A DNA stretch of 64,000 nt from Microcoleus vaginatus WJT46-NPBG5 (lineage in GTDB: Bacteria; Cyanobacteriota; Cyanobacteriia; Cyanobacteriales; Oscillatoriaceae). The notes below the pieces were generated by a model. The model ran no database searches. It saw only the letters and a program-made list of their open reading frames with translations, and was not told the origin of the DNA. Both the position numbers and the translations under genes were made by a program. Shown piece by piece: positions 1 to 8,361 of the stretch (position 1 is the stretch's first letter; every line of letters begins with the position of its first letter). The stretch covers positions 124,001 through 188,000 of the forward strand of contig JAHHHM010000008.1 of NCBI GenBank assembly GCA_019359355.1. The letters run 5' to 3'.

Positions 1-2
1 TT

Positions 3-1061
3 GACAAAGGCTACATCTCTCCTTATTTCGCAACCGATATGGAGCGGATGGAAGCGGTGTTCGATGAGCCGTTCATCCTGCTGACAGATAAGAAGATCGC
101 CTTGGTGCAAGATTTGGTGCCGGTGCTTGAGCAAGTTGCTCGTTCTGGCCGTCCTCTGGTGATCATCGCCGAAGATATTGAGAAAGAAGCTTTGGCAACC
201 TTGGTGGTCAACCGCCTGCGGGGTGTGCTGAATGTGGCTGCTGTGAAGGCTCCTGGCTTTGGCGATCGTCGCAAGGCTATGCTGGAAGATATCGCAGTGC
301 TCACCGGCGGTCAATTGATCACCGAAGATGCCGGTTTGAAACTGGATAACACCAAGCTGGATATGCTGGGTAAGGCTCGTCGGATCACCCTCACCAAAGA
401 CAGCACCACGATTGTTGCAGAAGGCAATGACCAAGCGGTGAAAGCCCGTTGCGAACAAATCCGTCGTCAAATGGAAGAAAGCGATTCTTCTTATGACAAG
501 GAAAAGCTGCAAGAACGTCTGGCTAAGCTAGCCGGTGGTGTTGCAGTGGTTAAAGTGGGTGCTGCCACTGAAACCGAAATGAAGGATCGCAAGCTGCGTC
601 TGGAAGATGCCATCAACGCAACCAAAGCCGCTGTGGAAGAAGGGATTGTTCCCGGCGGTGGTACAACCTTGGCTCACTTGGCTCCTCATTTGGAAGAGTG
701 GGCAAATGCCAACCTGGTAAATGAAGAATTGACAGGTGCTTTGATTGTGGCTCGTGCCATTCCTGCGCCTCTGAAGCGGATTGCTGAAAATGCCGGTCAG
801 AACGGTGCTGTGATTGCTGAGCGCGTCAAAGAGAAGGATTTCAATGTTGGTTACAATGCGGCGACTAATGAGTTCGTCGATATGTTTGATGCCGGCATTG
901 TTGACCCTGCCAAGGTGACTCGTTCTGCGCTGCAAAATGCCGCTTCTATTGCCGGCATGGTGCTGACAACCGAGTGCATTGTGGTTGACAAGCCTGAACC
1001 GAAAGAAGGTGCTGGTGCCGGTGCCGGTGCCGGTATGGGCGGCGGCGACTTCGATTACTAA
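3..1061 (+). CDS. groL: Chaperonin GroEL, C-terminal part (5' end outside window)
   Basis: About 352 residues of a 60-kDa chaperonin, entering the window in frame at base 3. GroEL forms a double-ring cytosolic folding chamber driven by ATP and capped by GroES. The visible part begins at the YISPYFATD region of the apical domain, continues through [12 protein letters not shown] and the apical PGFGDRRK motif, and includes the equatorial GGGTTL stretch and the [13 protein letters not shown] segment. The tail is a Gly/Ala repeat ending DFDY rather than the GGM repeat of E. coli GroEL; cyanobacteria usually carry two GroEL paralogues with different tails. Homology is clear along the whole length and only the 5' third is missing. 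A terminator follows about 75 nt after the stop. Confidence 0.97.
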   Translation, partial: DKGYISPYFATDMERMEAVFDEPFILLTDKKIALVQDLVPVLEQVARSGRPLVIIAEDIEKEALATLVVNRLRGVLNVAAVKAPGFGDRRKAMLEDIAVLTGGQLITEDAGLKLDNTKLDMLGKARRITLTKDSTTIVAEGNDQAVKARCEQIRRQMEESDSSYDKEKLQERLAKLAGGVAVVKVGAATETEMKDRKLRLEDAINATKAAVEEGIVPGGGTTLAHLAPHLEEWANANLVNEELTGALIVARAIPAPLKRIAENAGQNGAVIAERVKEKDFNVGYNAATNEFVDMFDAGIVDPAKVTRSALQNAASIAGMVLTTECIVVDKPEPKEGAGAGAGAGMGGGDFDY

Positions 1062-1137
1062 TCGAGAGAATTGGGATGCCGGTGATATGCCGGCACCACA
1101 AAATCGTTGCTGCAATCTAAATTTGTTAATTTCTTTA

Positions 1138-1165
1138 GCCGCTTCTACACAGAGGCGGCTTTTTT
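1138..1165 (+). terminator. Rho-independent terminator after groL
   Basis: An 8-bp stem, GCCGCTTC paired with GAGGCGGC (one G-U pair), has a 6-nt loop and is followed by a run of T. It lies on the + strand downstream of the groL stop and separates groL from the methyltransferase gene. Confidence 0.85.
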
Positions 1166-1290
1166 ATTGCAAGGTGATTCTGCTAACGGAGTAGACTAAT
1201 GTAGAGGGCATATCCTGAAGCTTTAAAGCATATTCAATATAGAAAAATCACTTACTTTACTACTCATAATCTCCATTAAAAATATTAACT

Positions 1291-2271
1291 ATGGTTCTTG
1301 AAAAAGCTTTATACACGACAAACTGGGGCGCTGCCTATGCCGGCAACTCCCTAGAATTACTTGATGAGCTTGAAAGCGATTCGATTAACTTAGTCATGAC
1401 TTCCCCTCCCTTTGCGCTGCAACGTGAGAAGCGTTATGGAAATGTTGATCAAGATGCTTATATAGATTGGCTTTTTCCTTTTTGTAAAAAGGTGTATCGG
1501 GTATTAGCACCGGATGGCAGTTTTGTTCTTGATTTGGGTGGCGCTTATCAAAGTAAACGTCCCGTTCGCTCACTCTACAATTACCGACTTTTGATTAAGT
1601 TATGCGATGAGTTGGATTTTCGCTTAGCTGAAGAGTTTTTTTGGTATAACCCTTCTAAGTTACCATCGCCGATTGAATGGGTTAATAAGCGCAAAATTCG
1701 GGTTAAGGATGCTGTCAATACGGTTTGGTGGCTGTCAAAAACTGACTATCCTAAAGCCAATGTGAAGAATGTTCTGGTTCCTTATTCGGAGCGCATGAAA
1801 AAACTACAGCAAAATCCTGCTAAATATTATAAGCCTAAAGCACGACCGTCAGGGCATGATATCAGTGCCGGCTTTGCGATAGATAATGGCGGTGCCATTC
1901 CTTCTAACTTATTACAAATTCCGAATACTGAAAGCAATTCTCAATACATTCAGATGTGCAAGGCGGTTGGTGTTGCTGCACATCCGGCGAGGTTTCCTGA
2001 AAAACTACCGCTATTTTTTATTAACTTTTTAACAAATTCCGGAGATACCGTAATTGATATCTTTGCCGGCTCGAATACCACTGGATATGTTGCGGAAACT
2101 TTAAAGCGGCGATGGATTGCTTTTGAGCTGAACCCTTCTTATTTAGCCGGCTCAGCCTTTCGATTTATAGATAGTAATCAAAATATTGATGCCACTTTAA
2201 GCTTATTTAATAAATTAATTCAAATGCAAGAAACGATCAATCTTCCACTTTCCTTGCAGTTTTCTTTATAA
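1291..2271 (+). CDS. Solitary DNA methyltransferase, probably N4-cytosine type
   Basis: A 326-residue SAM-dependent DNA methyltransferase of the permuted (beta) order. The catalytic motif IV, TSPPF, is near the N terminus at residues 37-41, and the SAM-binding motif I, FAGSNTTG, is near the C terminus at 258-265. An SPP[FY] catalytic motif is typical of N4-cytosine enzymes, whereas N6-adenine enzymes usually have DPPY/NPPY. No restriction gene is adjacent; groL lies upstream with its own terminator. The gene is therefore probably an orphan methylase, a class that is common and conserved in cyanobacteria (a GGCC-specific N4 enzyme is known in Synechocystis). The target sequence cannot be read from this protein. 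The ATG at 1291 follows an AT-rich leader without a clear Shine-Dalgarno. Confidence 0.88.
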   Translation: MVLEKALYTTNWGAAYAGNSLELLDELESDSINLVMTSPPFALQREKRYGNVDQDAYIDWLFPFCKKVYRVLAPDGSFVLDLGGAYQSKRPVRSLYNYRLLIKLCDELDFRLAEEFFWYNPSKLPSPIEWVNKRKIRVKDAVNTVWWLSKTDYPKANVKNVLVPYSERMKKLQQNPAKYYKPKARPSGHDISAGFAIDNGGAIPSNLLQIPNTESNSQYIQMCKAVGVAAHPARFPEKLPLFFINFLTNSGDTVIDIFAGSNTTGYVAETLKRRWIAFELNPSYLAGSAFRFIDSNQNIDATLSLFNKLIQMQETINLPLSLQFSL

Positions 2272-2506
2272 ATAAATAGAAAGCTTAAATGATTTGAGAA
2301 CAAAAAAAATAATCTAAAAAGCTTTGTTTGTGGGTATCTTGCCTAATCATGTTATAACAACTGATTTAGGATTTCTATAAATAGACTTAACTGCAACCTT
2401 ACCTGTTTGTCAATTTCTAGGGCCTACATCTTGCCCACTTATCGAGTATTTGAGGGAGCAAGATGCTGTCACTTTCTAAATCTTTAAAAATCTGGATGCA
2501 CCTATC

Positions 2507-3256
2507 CTACCTGGCCTTATCTGATTCTATTAATGTTGCTAATTCCTGTAAAAGTAAGTCTTGTTCCTGTTTAATTTTATCGAGCCTGCTCATAATATTT
2601 GTCATTCGCGCTTGGCGATCACTAGATGTATAAACTTCGTTTGAGTTTGTAGCAACTAATCCACTCGCTTTCACTTTTTCTAGAGATTTAGAACCCAAAT
2701 CAAAAATGAACTGAATAAGTTTAAACGGGGCTTGCAGTAAAAATAACCAAAGTTTTTCTGTAAAACTGGAAACCGCTTTGAGCAATCCTGAAAAAAGGAA
2801 TATGATTAAAAGTAAAATACCTGCTGTTTGCAAGGGATGATTCACTAACCAAACAAGTCGGGGATGATCGGAAATCCAAACATTGAGGGATGAACTAATA
2901 GTTCCTTGAATGCCTTCAGAAAGAGAACGATTGAGCGCTTTTGCTTTGTCGGTGGCTTCGGTAACACTATTAACTGCTTTGTTAGCGGTATCGGTAATAG
3001 TAGTAGCTGCTTTCGTTGTCGTTTCAGAAAAAGCACCTTTGGCTTTTTCCGTTATGCCAGAAACGCTTTCTACTGCTTTATTTGTGGATTCAGTGAAATT
3101 ACTCAAGACTTGGTTGCTTGTTTGGGTGAGCGTGTCTTTTGTGCTGCCGGCAGTTTCAGATAAAGATGTCTTCGCTTTGTCAGTAGTCTCTGTAATAAAA
3201 TCTTTAGTCTTCTGAAAATTTTGTGAGATTTTTTCAAGTAGGGCGATTTCTAGCAT
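2507..3256 (-). CDS. Membrane protein with long amphipathic repeat helix, function unknown
   Basis: 249 residues. Residues 1-125 form a Thr/Ser/Lys/Ala-rich string of degenerate 11-residue repeats (TETTDKAK, TESTNKAV, SETTTKAA, TDTANKAV, TEATDKAK). These resemble apolipoprotein- or LEA-like amphipathic helices that lie on membranes. A hydrophobic segment around residues 143-165 (GILLLIIFLFSGLL) is a probable transmembrane helix, and the C terminus is a charged coiled coil. I do not recognise a named family. It is convergent with the methyltransferase gene and has its own start, downstream of the murE terminator. A role in membrane stress or curvature is only inference from the repeat type. 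Confidence 0.75.
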   Translation of the reverse strand: MLEIALLEKISQNFQKTKDFITETTDKAKTSLSETAGSTKDTLTQTSNQVLSNFTESTNKAVESVSGITEKAKGAFSETTTKAATTITDTANKAVNSVTEATDKAKALNRSLSEGIQGTISSSLNVWISDHPRLVWLVNHPLQTAGILLLIIFLFSGLLKAVSSFTEKLWLFLLQAPFKLIQFIFDLGSKSLEKVKASGLVATNSNEVYTSSDRQARMTNIMSRLDKIKQEQDLLLQELATLIESDKAR

Positions 3257-3376
3257 AAACTTATCTCTATCTTCTTAATTTCCGTTGTCAATCAATATCC
3301 TATCTTCTTTTAGACAGAATTTCTGTAAAGGGCTGATTTTTAGGCGCATCCAATCTTCAAAAATTAATAAATTTTA

Positions 3377-3406
3377 ACAAAAGAAAAGCGGGTGGTTAGC
3401 CCGCTT
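3377..3406 (-). terminator. Rho-independent terminator after murE
   Basis: On the minus strand a 7-bp GC-rich stem (AAGCGGG with CCCGCTT, 7-nt loop) is followed by TTTTCTTTTG. It sits about 43 nt beyond the murE stop codon. Confidence 0.8.
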
Positions 3407-3448
3407 ATTGGATGTTTAAACTTGCTTAAAACACGGATTAGAATGCTG

Positions 3449-4948
3449 TTAGGCAATAACAGCTAAACGCTCCATTAACGCAGATCGGGCGTGTTCGCGA
3501 TCATCGAAGTGTATTTTTTCTGTTCCTAAAATTTGATAGTCTTCATGCCCTTTACCGGCAATTAAAACACCGTCTCCTGGCTTAGCAAGTAAAATTGCCG
3601 CGCGAATTGCAGTGCCACGATCACTTAATACTGCCGGCTGAGCAGATTCGGGAATGCCGGCTAAAATATCTTGCAAAATCCGTTCCGGCTCTTCAGTGCG
3701 CGGGTTATCTGAAGTCACGACAACTTTATCTGCCAATTCTGCAACAATCTTACCCATCAACGGGCGCTTGGTGCGATCCCGATCTCCGCCGCAACCAAAC
3801 ACACAAATCATATTACCCGGAATAAAAGGCCGTGCGGCCTTCAACAAATTCTCTAAACTATCGGGTGTGTGGGCGTAATCTACAATCACGCTGATATCTT
3901 GATCATCTGTGATCTGCACGCGTTCCATCCGTCCCGGTACTCCCGGAAACTGTTCCAGTGCCTTAGCCATTTGTTGCAAGTCTAAACCGAGATGCAACCC
4001 GGCACCCACCGCAGCCAACATATTCGCTAAATTATACTGACCCACCAAGGGCAAATTAAATTCAGCGTCTCCAGCCGGCGTGTGCAAAATTCCCTTAACG
4101 CCGGTGGGAGAATATTTTAAATCGCTTGCCCACAAATCAGCAGTAGAATCACAGGTGCTGTAGCTCCAAACTTTTTCCGCCGGCAACTGAGCAATTAACC
4201 GTTTGCCATAAGCATCATCCGCGTTAATCACAGCACGTTTTTGAAGATAATTCGGGCTAAATAGCAGCGCCTTCGCCTGAAAATAATCTTCCATATCGCG
4301 GTGATAATCCAGGTGATCCTGAGTCAGGTTGGTAAACACTGCGACTTCAAACGGACACCCCATCACCCGCCCTTGCGCCAATGCATGAGAACTGACTTCC
4401 ATCACGCCAACTTGCGCGCCGGCTTTTGCCGCTGATGCCAGTTGTTGCTGCAATTCCACAGCAAACGGGGTTGTGTGAACAGCAGTTTGCACAAAACCCG
4501 GCCAACGGGCGTACAGGGTGCCAAATAAGGCTGTGGGCAACTGAAGTTGGGTGGTTAAAAATTCTATCAGGTGGGTGGTTGTGGTTTTGCCATTCGTGCC
4601 GGTGACGCCCACCATTTTCAACTGTTGCGCCGGCTGCCCATAAAACGCAGCCGCTACATAAGCACAGGCTTGCGTCATATCCGTTACAGGGATCACACAA
4701 GCACCATTGATCGGCCCGTTTTTCTGGGCAGCTTGGGGCGAAACGAGGGCTGCCACAGCGCCGGCAGCCAGTGCACTCGGCCAAAAATCTCCCCCATCCA
4801 CGCGCGTTCCCGGCATCCCAAGAAACAAATCTCCCGGCTTACAAGCGTGAGAATTGGTCGCTAAACCCGTTACTTCAACATCGGGAAGCGTTTCTGTCGG
4901 GAATTGCAGAACATTTGGAACAGTCGCTAATAATTCTTGCAGTTTCAT
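3449..4948 (-). CDS. murE: UDP-N-acetylmuramoyl-tripeptide synthetase MurE
   Basis: A 499-residue Mur ligase that adds the third amino acid to UDP-MurNAc-L-Ala-D-Glu in peptidoglycan precursor synthesis, in the cytoplasm, using ATP. The order is an N-terminal UDP-substrate domain, a central ATPase domain with P-loop GTNGKTTT at about residues 117-124, and a C-terminal domain. The DNPR signature at 414-417 is the known selector for meso-diaminopimelate; lysine-adding MurE enzymes have a different motif there. AGKGHEDYQ lies at 464-472. Length is normal for the family. Its start is 39 nt after the stop of the upstream glutaredoxin-like gene on the same strand, so the two are probably co-transcribed; a terminator follows. 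Confidence 0.97.
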   Translation of the reverse strand: MKLQELLATVPNVLQFPTETLPDVEVTGLATNSHACKPGDLFLGMPGTRVDGGDFWPSALAAGAVAALVSPQAAQKNGPINGACVIPVTDMTQACAYVAAAFYGQPAQQLKMVGVTGTNGKTTTTHLIEFLTTQLQLPTALFGTLYARWPGFVQTAVHTTPFAVELQQQLASAAKAGAQVGVMEVSSHALAQGRVMGCPFEVAVFTNLTQDHLDYHRDMEDYFQAKALLFSPNYLQKRAVINADDAYGKRLIAQLPAEKVWSYSTCDSTADLWASDLKYSPTGVKGILHTPAGDAEFNLPLVGQYNLANMLAAVGAGLHLGLDLQQMAKALEQFPGVPGRMERVQITDDQDISVIVDYAHTPDSLENLLKAARPFIPGNMICVFGCGGDRDRTKRPLMGKIVAELADKVVVTSDNPRTEEPERILQDILAGIPESAQPAVLSDRGTAIRAAILLAKPGDGVLIAGKGHEDYQILGTEKIHFDDREHARSALMERLAVIA

Positions 4949-4987
4949 ATCCGTGATTCCTCACACCACTTCATATTTTGCCTATTG

Positions 4988-5269
4988 TTAACGATTATTC
5001 GGGAAATATTTCTGTAACATTTGTGCCAACTGCTGTAAGGAAGCGCGGGGAGAAGGGCGGGGAAGTGGTTCTTCGAGGGCCGGCACCTCGCTTGCGGCGG
5101 CAGTTCTGCAGAGTACAGGAATCTCATACTGATACGCCTGAAACCAATCCTCACGGGTCGTAATATCCCGGATTTCTAGCTCAAAATCGATGCCTTGAAT
5201 CTGTTCAAGCTTTTCTTGCAACCCCTCGCACAAATGGCAACCGGGCTTACTGTACAAAATTAAACGCAT
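4988..5269 (-). CDS. Glutaredoxin-like (DUF836-type) thiol protein
   Basis: 93 residues from the ATG at 5269. The sequence opens with a beta strand and a CxxC active site (YSKPGCHLC, Cys11 and Cys14), then an alpha helix and the EIPVL cis-proline segment, which is the standard thioredoxin-fold layout of the small glutaredoxin-like DUF836 family. A longer reading begins at 5323, but its extra 18 residues run through an inverted repeat and have no family match, so I chose the internal Met. The partner substrate is unknown. It lies directly upstream of murE on the same strand. The leader contains a perfect 14-bp inverted repeat that ends 12 nt before the start codon. Confidence 0.82.
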   Translation of the reverse strand: MRLILYSKPGCHLCEGLQEKLEQIQGIDFELEIRDITTREDWFQAYQYEIPVLCRTAAASEVPALEEPLPRPSPRASLQQLAQMLQKYFPNNR

Positions 5270-5281
5270 ATCATTTTTGTA

Positions 5282-5327
5282 AATTTTGTTTGATCGGCAG
5301 CCGAACGGTGTCAGATCAAACAAAATT
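5282..5327 (-). promoter_or_regulatory. 14-bp perfect inverted repeat in the leader of the glutaredoxin-like gene
   Basis: Arms AATTTTGTTTGATC (5282-5295) and GATCAAACAAAATT (5314-5327) are exact complements separated by 18 nt. The element ends 12 nt before the start codon. It could be a dimeric repressor operator or an RNA hairpin close to the ribosome site; the tail is not a clean T-run, so a terminator is less likely. Confidence 0.5.
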
Positions 5328-5384
5328 ATCAGCCTTTAACAGCCGGTAAGTAAACAACTACAGGATCAACTTCCCTGCGCTCTC

Positions 5385-5450
5385 AGAGCTGATTTATAAA
5401 GAAAATCTCAAGCGATTAGTCACTTAAGATTTTCTTTATAAATCAGCTCT
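5385..5450. repeat. 66-bp near-perfect palindrome
   Basis: A 24-bp arm beginning AGAGCTGATTTATAAAG (5385-5408) is repeated exactly in inverse orientation at 5427-5450. The 18 nt between them also pair almost completely with themselves, so the whole 66 bp can form one long hairpin with about two mismatches. It lies about 100 bp upstream of the glutaredoxin-like gene in a gene-free stretch (5324-5995). It could be a mobile palindromic element or a bidirectional terminator-like structure. Confidence 0.75.
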
Positions 5451-5704
5451 AACGGCTCTTAAAACTTTTTTAGGTAAATTGTACTTTTAGAGAAGTTTTT
5501 CCGCTTTAGACTCAAAATAGGGGATATATTTGGAGCGAGTAAAAACACTGATTAGATTTGTTTATTATTTTAAACTTTGTCTTTTAAAAAATTAATATTG
5601 CATGAACCTGACTTTTAAGACTGGTATCAATCTGGTATCTTGCCTCATATCCTGTCTGACAATAACCAATTCTTTGAGAGCCAAACACCTTAGATTTTAT
5701 TCAA

Positions 5705-5746
5705 TGGACACAACTGGACTCGAACCAGTGACCCCTACGATGTCAA
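5705..5746 (-). other. tRNA-Val(GAC) 3' half; probable att-site remnant
   Basis: Read on the minus strand, the segment starts exactly at an anticodon loop TTGACAT, continues with a 5-nt anticodon-stem half and a 5-nt variable loop, then a T arm (ACTGG-TTCGAGT-CCAGT), a 7-nt acceptor strand and discriminator A. There is no D arm, anticodon 5' stem or acceptor 5' strand beyond 5746, so this is not a working tRNA. A tRNA piece running from the anticodon loop to the 3' end is the usual core of a tyrosine-recombinase attachment site. By the standard geometry the backbone (murE) lies below 5705 and the inserted DNA above 5746. No integrase gene is visible in the window. Confidence 0.7.
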
Positions 5747-5836
5747 AATTGCTTAGTTTTTCCAGAAGCCTTATTAGGTAAGGATTTCAACCATTTATGA
5801 AAATCAATATATCAATTTTATATTTTTTCCGCAAGT

Positions 5837-5952
5837 GCCGGCAATATCAGCTCCTCCACCGTGATGCGGTGCCGGGGTGGAAGCCTAAGACGGGCGACCT
5901 CCACTTTGAAAGGGCCGGCAACATCGGCTCATCCACCGTGATGGGGTGCCGG
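5837..5952. repeat. Two 39-nt direct repeats with GCCGGC ends
   Basis: Units at 5837-5875 and 5914-5952 are about 90% identical. Each begins GCCGGCA, contains TCCACCGTGATG and ends GGTGCCGG, so each unit can itself close as a hairpin through GCCGG/CCGGC ends. They lie just upstream of the thermonuclease-like gene. Confidence 0.7.
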
Positions 5953-5995
5953 CAGCACATAATAGAATATTACTAACAAAAAAGTTTCTGCTTTC

Positions 5996-6514
5996 ATGGA
6001 CTTACAACCTCACAAAAAAATTCAGACAACAATTAAAACCGTCCTAGATGGAGACACCGTAATTCTTAGGTATAACGGACAAGAATTTTCTAGTCGCGCT
6101 CGGTGGATAGATGCCCCTGAAACAAAAAAATGGGGTCAGTCTAGCGAAGATCCTAGAATTCTGAAACATTGGGATTGGGCTGAAAAATCTAAAGCATTCT
6201 TATTAAATCTAGCGGCTGGCTCCCAAATCCTCACGATTATCCCAGTTCAAATAGACCAATACAACCGATGGGTGTGTGATTGGTATCTAGGGACAGAAGT
6301 TAAACTAGCTACAAATATTCAAGTTCAGTTATGTGCTGCTGGAATGTCCGCCAATTCTTTACCCTTCCAGCACTATCATTTTTCAGCTTCCAGAGATTTA
6401 AGCCTTTACGTTGGGATTTTAAGAAAGTGTGCCGACGCTTGCAAAAAAAGAGTCGGATTCTGGATGGAACCCGACTTTATCTTGCCTTATGAATTTAAGA
6501 AGCTTATTCTGTAG
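5996..6514 (+). CDS. Thermonuclease-like (SNase domain) protein
   Basis: 172 residues with a staphylococcal-nuclease OB-fold domain. The core signature is present: VLDGDT with calcium-binding Asp18/Asp20, then R34, D39 and E42 in SRARWIDAPE with the same 5- and 8-residue spacing as Arg35, Asp40 and Glu43 of staphylococcal nuclease, and R91 in QYNRW as the counterpart of Arg87. All catalytic positions are therefore conserved, and phosphodiester hydrolysis of DNA or RNA is likely. There is no obvious signal peptide. The ATG at 5996 follows the GCCGGC repeat pair. The stop overlaps the end of the convergent small gene by 11 nt. Confidence 0.88.
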   Translation: MDLQPHKKIQTTIKTVLDGDTVILRYNGQEFSSRARWIDAPETKKWGQSSEDPRILKHWDWAEKSKAFLLNLAAGSQILTIIPVQIDQYNRWVCDWYLGTEVKLATNIQVQLCAAGMSANSLPFQHYHFSASRDLSLYVGILRKCADACKKRVGFWMEPDFILPYEFKKLIL

Positions 6515-6725
6515 ATTCTAAAAAGGTCTTTAGCATTTCAGGAGCAACGGACTTCATTTCAGACATTTCGCTATTGGCTAAAATCATTGTCATCAGCAAA
6601 ATGATGATTTTTTCCCAAAATAGCAGTCGTCCTCTTCTCGTCTGATTGTCTCTCAGACTTTTTAATTCTTCCTTAAGAGCTAAAATTTCTTTAATGACGT
6701 CGTTGTTCGGGTTTTGAGTGTTCAT
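6504..6725 (-). CDS. Small hypothetical membrane protein
   Basis: 73 residues: a charged N-terminal helix (residues 8-30, likely coiled coil), then a hydrophobic segment around 37-50 (IIILLMTMILA) that could be a transmembrane helix, and a short acidic tail. No family recognised. TCTCC precedes the ATG but there is no purine-rich Shine-Dalgarno. It overlaps the thermonuclease gene tail to tail by 11 nt. Reality as a gene is plausible but not certain. Confidence 0.45.
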   Translation of the reverse strand: MNTQNPNNDVIKEILALKEELKSLRDNQTRRGRLLFWEKIIILLMTMILANSEMSEMKSVAPEMLKTFLESTE

Positions 6726-7482
6726 TGGAGAATGAGACCTATTTAAAATAGGCAGTAATTTCCATTTTTATTTCAAAAAATATAATATTTTCATCGGTAT
6801 TTTTACGGATTTTGTCAAAAGATTGAGAATCAATTCTGAGATGTAAAAATCCGAAAAACAAAGATTATTTAATCATAGTTTACACAATCTAGAAAGCCTA
6901 AGTATTCACAACTTGTTCGCCAATTCTGATTATTAATATGCAAGTATTGCCTCAATAACATAGCGGTCTAACTTAGGAAAATATAGAATTTACACCGCAT
7001 GATTCTGAAACCCAGTTAGGCATCGACAGTAGGGGAATTTTAGGGGAAAAAATACAAATAATGTTACATTCATCTGCCGGCCCTACGCGGCAGAAGTCTA
7101 CTTGATTCGCACGCCTGACGAACCCCTTAACTGGGTCAGCGATCTACCGGCAATGCGGCTGTCGGCTGCCGGCAGTCCCACCGGCGGGATTGTCCAGCTG
7201 TAAAGACATCTCCTAGGTGGATGGGGAATGGGTGTAGAACCGGCAGCAATTGCACCCTGTAAGTTTGAGACAAATAAATAGTCAAAGTAAGCACTGACAC
7301 TTGAAGACAATGCCGGAAAAAGTCATGGCTCAACAGGAATAACTTTGACCATGTCCGGTTTCGACTTCCTCACCCTGAAGAAAGAACTCAGCAATAGCAA
7401 GGCTTTCTAGGTCTTAAGAAATCTTTAACTTGAGTATAATTGCCCACTGTTGCTTGAAATCAAAAACTCCAGGGTATTGATT
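6726..7482. other. Gene-poor stretch, 757 nt
   Basis: No convincing gene. It holds a short inverted repeat (CGGATTTT at 6806-6813 with AAAATCCG at 6846-6853). An open + frame of about 39 codons ends at 7203 with no recognisable match and may be a gene remnant. A TATAAT box lies at 7435-7440, 43 nt before the ATG of the next gene, with only a weak -35 (TCTTAA at 7412). ORFs on the minus strand here look spurious. Confidence 0.5.
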
Positions 7483-8361
7483 ATGTGGCTCAAATACGGT
7501 GTTGCTCCCGATGGAGAACTGGTTAGCATTCATGAAGCTTCACGGGGGAAAAGTCAGTTAACCTGCCTCTACTGTGGTGGGGAACTCACAGCCAAGAAGG
7601 GGTCAGTTAAAGAACACCATTTTTCCCACACTACAGAGACTTGCAAGCCGGTTAGTCAGAGGATTAAAAATAAAGCCTTTCCCTCCCTGCCTCTGTATGA
7701 CAACTTCAACATTCAGCTCAAAGGTAAGGAGTTGGAACAGCTAAAAGTCTTATGGAAACAGTACAGCGCTCTCAAATATCCAATTCCCAAGGACTTGATA
7801 AACTTCCGATGGGTGCTGAATGGATTGTTGCAAGCCGAGAGTCATTGCACCTATCAATTCACACACCTTGGTCAAATCCCGGTGGGCGCTCTATCTCTGG
7901 CATTATTCAACCAAGTGCAAGAACCGTTGTTGTTGGCAGAATTGGCAAAGTTGGAACGTTCTGTAGAGATTGCTCAAGCTGCTTCATTATCTTGTGTAGA
8001 TGAAAGAGTGGCTGACTTAAGGATTTATCGCGCACAGTTGAAACGGATTTTGTTAAATTCTCTCTACTTTCTTGAGATTAAAGCTGAGGGGCAAACGTTT
8101 TATAAAATTGGCATAACAACTCGGCAGATTGAGGAACGCATCGCAGAAGTGCAACGGGATTTGAAAACGCATTACTCTGATGTTGTTGTCAATTTGCTTG
8201 GACTGTGGCCGCATCGAGGAAATGTCGAGCTTTACTTCAAGTACCGTTATAAAGCTTTTAATTATCGCATCGGCAAATTAACGGAATATTTCAAGTTTGC
8301 TGATGTCAAGGCAGTGCTGAAGGATTTGTTTGACATGGAATCTAAAATGTTATCGAATTAA
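7483..8361 (+). CDS. CoiA-like zinc N-domain plus GIY-YIG/T5orf172-type nuclease domain
   Basis: 292 residues from the ATG at 7483; an upstream TTG at 7450 has no support. The N terminus resembles the CoiA/competence-nuclease zinc region, with CLYC at 28-31, HHFSH at 45-49 and Cys54. The C terminus (about 200-285) matches the T5orf172/GIY-YIG pattern: FYKIGITTR at 206-214, an Arg-rich helix, the conserved Glu249 in the VELYFKYRYKAF helix, and a terminal TEYFKF. This suggests a DNA endonuclease that recognises substrate through a metal-binding N domain. The stop abuts the IS982 remnant, so the extreme C terminus may have been altered. Function in defence, uptake or mobile DNA is not determined. 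Confidence 0.7.
   Translation: MWLKYGVAPDGELVSIHEASRGKSQLTCLYCGGELTAKKGSVKEHHFSHTTETCKPVSQRIKNKAFPSLPLYDNFNIQLKGKELEQLKVLWKQYSALKYPIPKDLINFRWVLNGLLQAESHCTYQFTHLGQIPVGALSLALFNQVQEPLLLAELAKLERSVEIAQAASLSCVDERVADLRIYRAQLKRILLNSLYFLEIKAEGQTFYKIGITTRQIEERIAEVQRDLKTHYSDVVVNLLGLWPHRGNVELYFKYRYKAFNYRIGKLTEYFKFADVKAVLKDLFDMESKMLSN

Noticed and set aside
528-1115. Long minus-strand ORF opposite groL
   Set aside because: It is the antisense shadow of a strongly conserved gene and its product resembles nothing.
2906-3215. Two + strand ORFs opposite the repeat-helix membrane protein
   Set aside because: They arise from the low-complexity antisense of the repeat region.
4347-4784. 145-codon ORF inside murE
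   Set aside because: Alternative frame of murE; Cys/Arg-rich and without homology features.
5705-5746. Complete tRNA gene
   Set aside because: No D arm, anticodon 5' strand or acceptor 5' strand can be found; only a 3' half exists.
7098-7333. Two overlapping minus-strand ORFs
   Set aside because: No ribosome site or recognisable domain; Pro/Arg-rich noise in GCCGGC-containing DNA.
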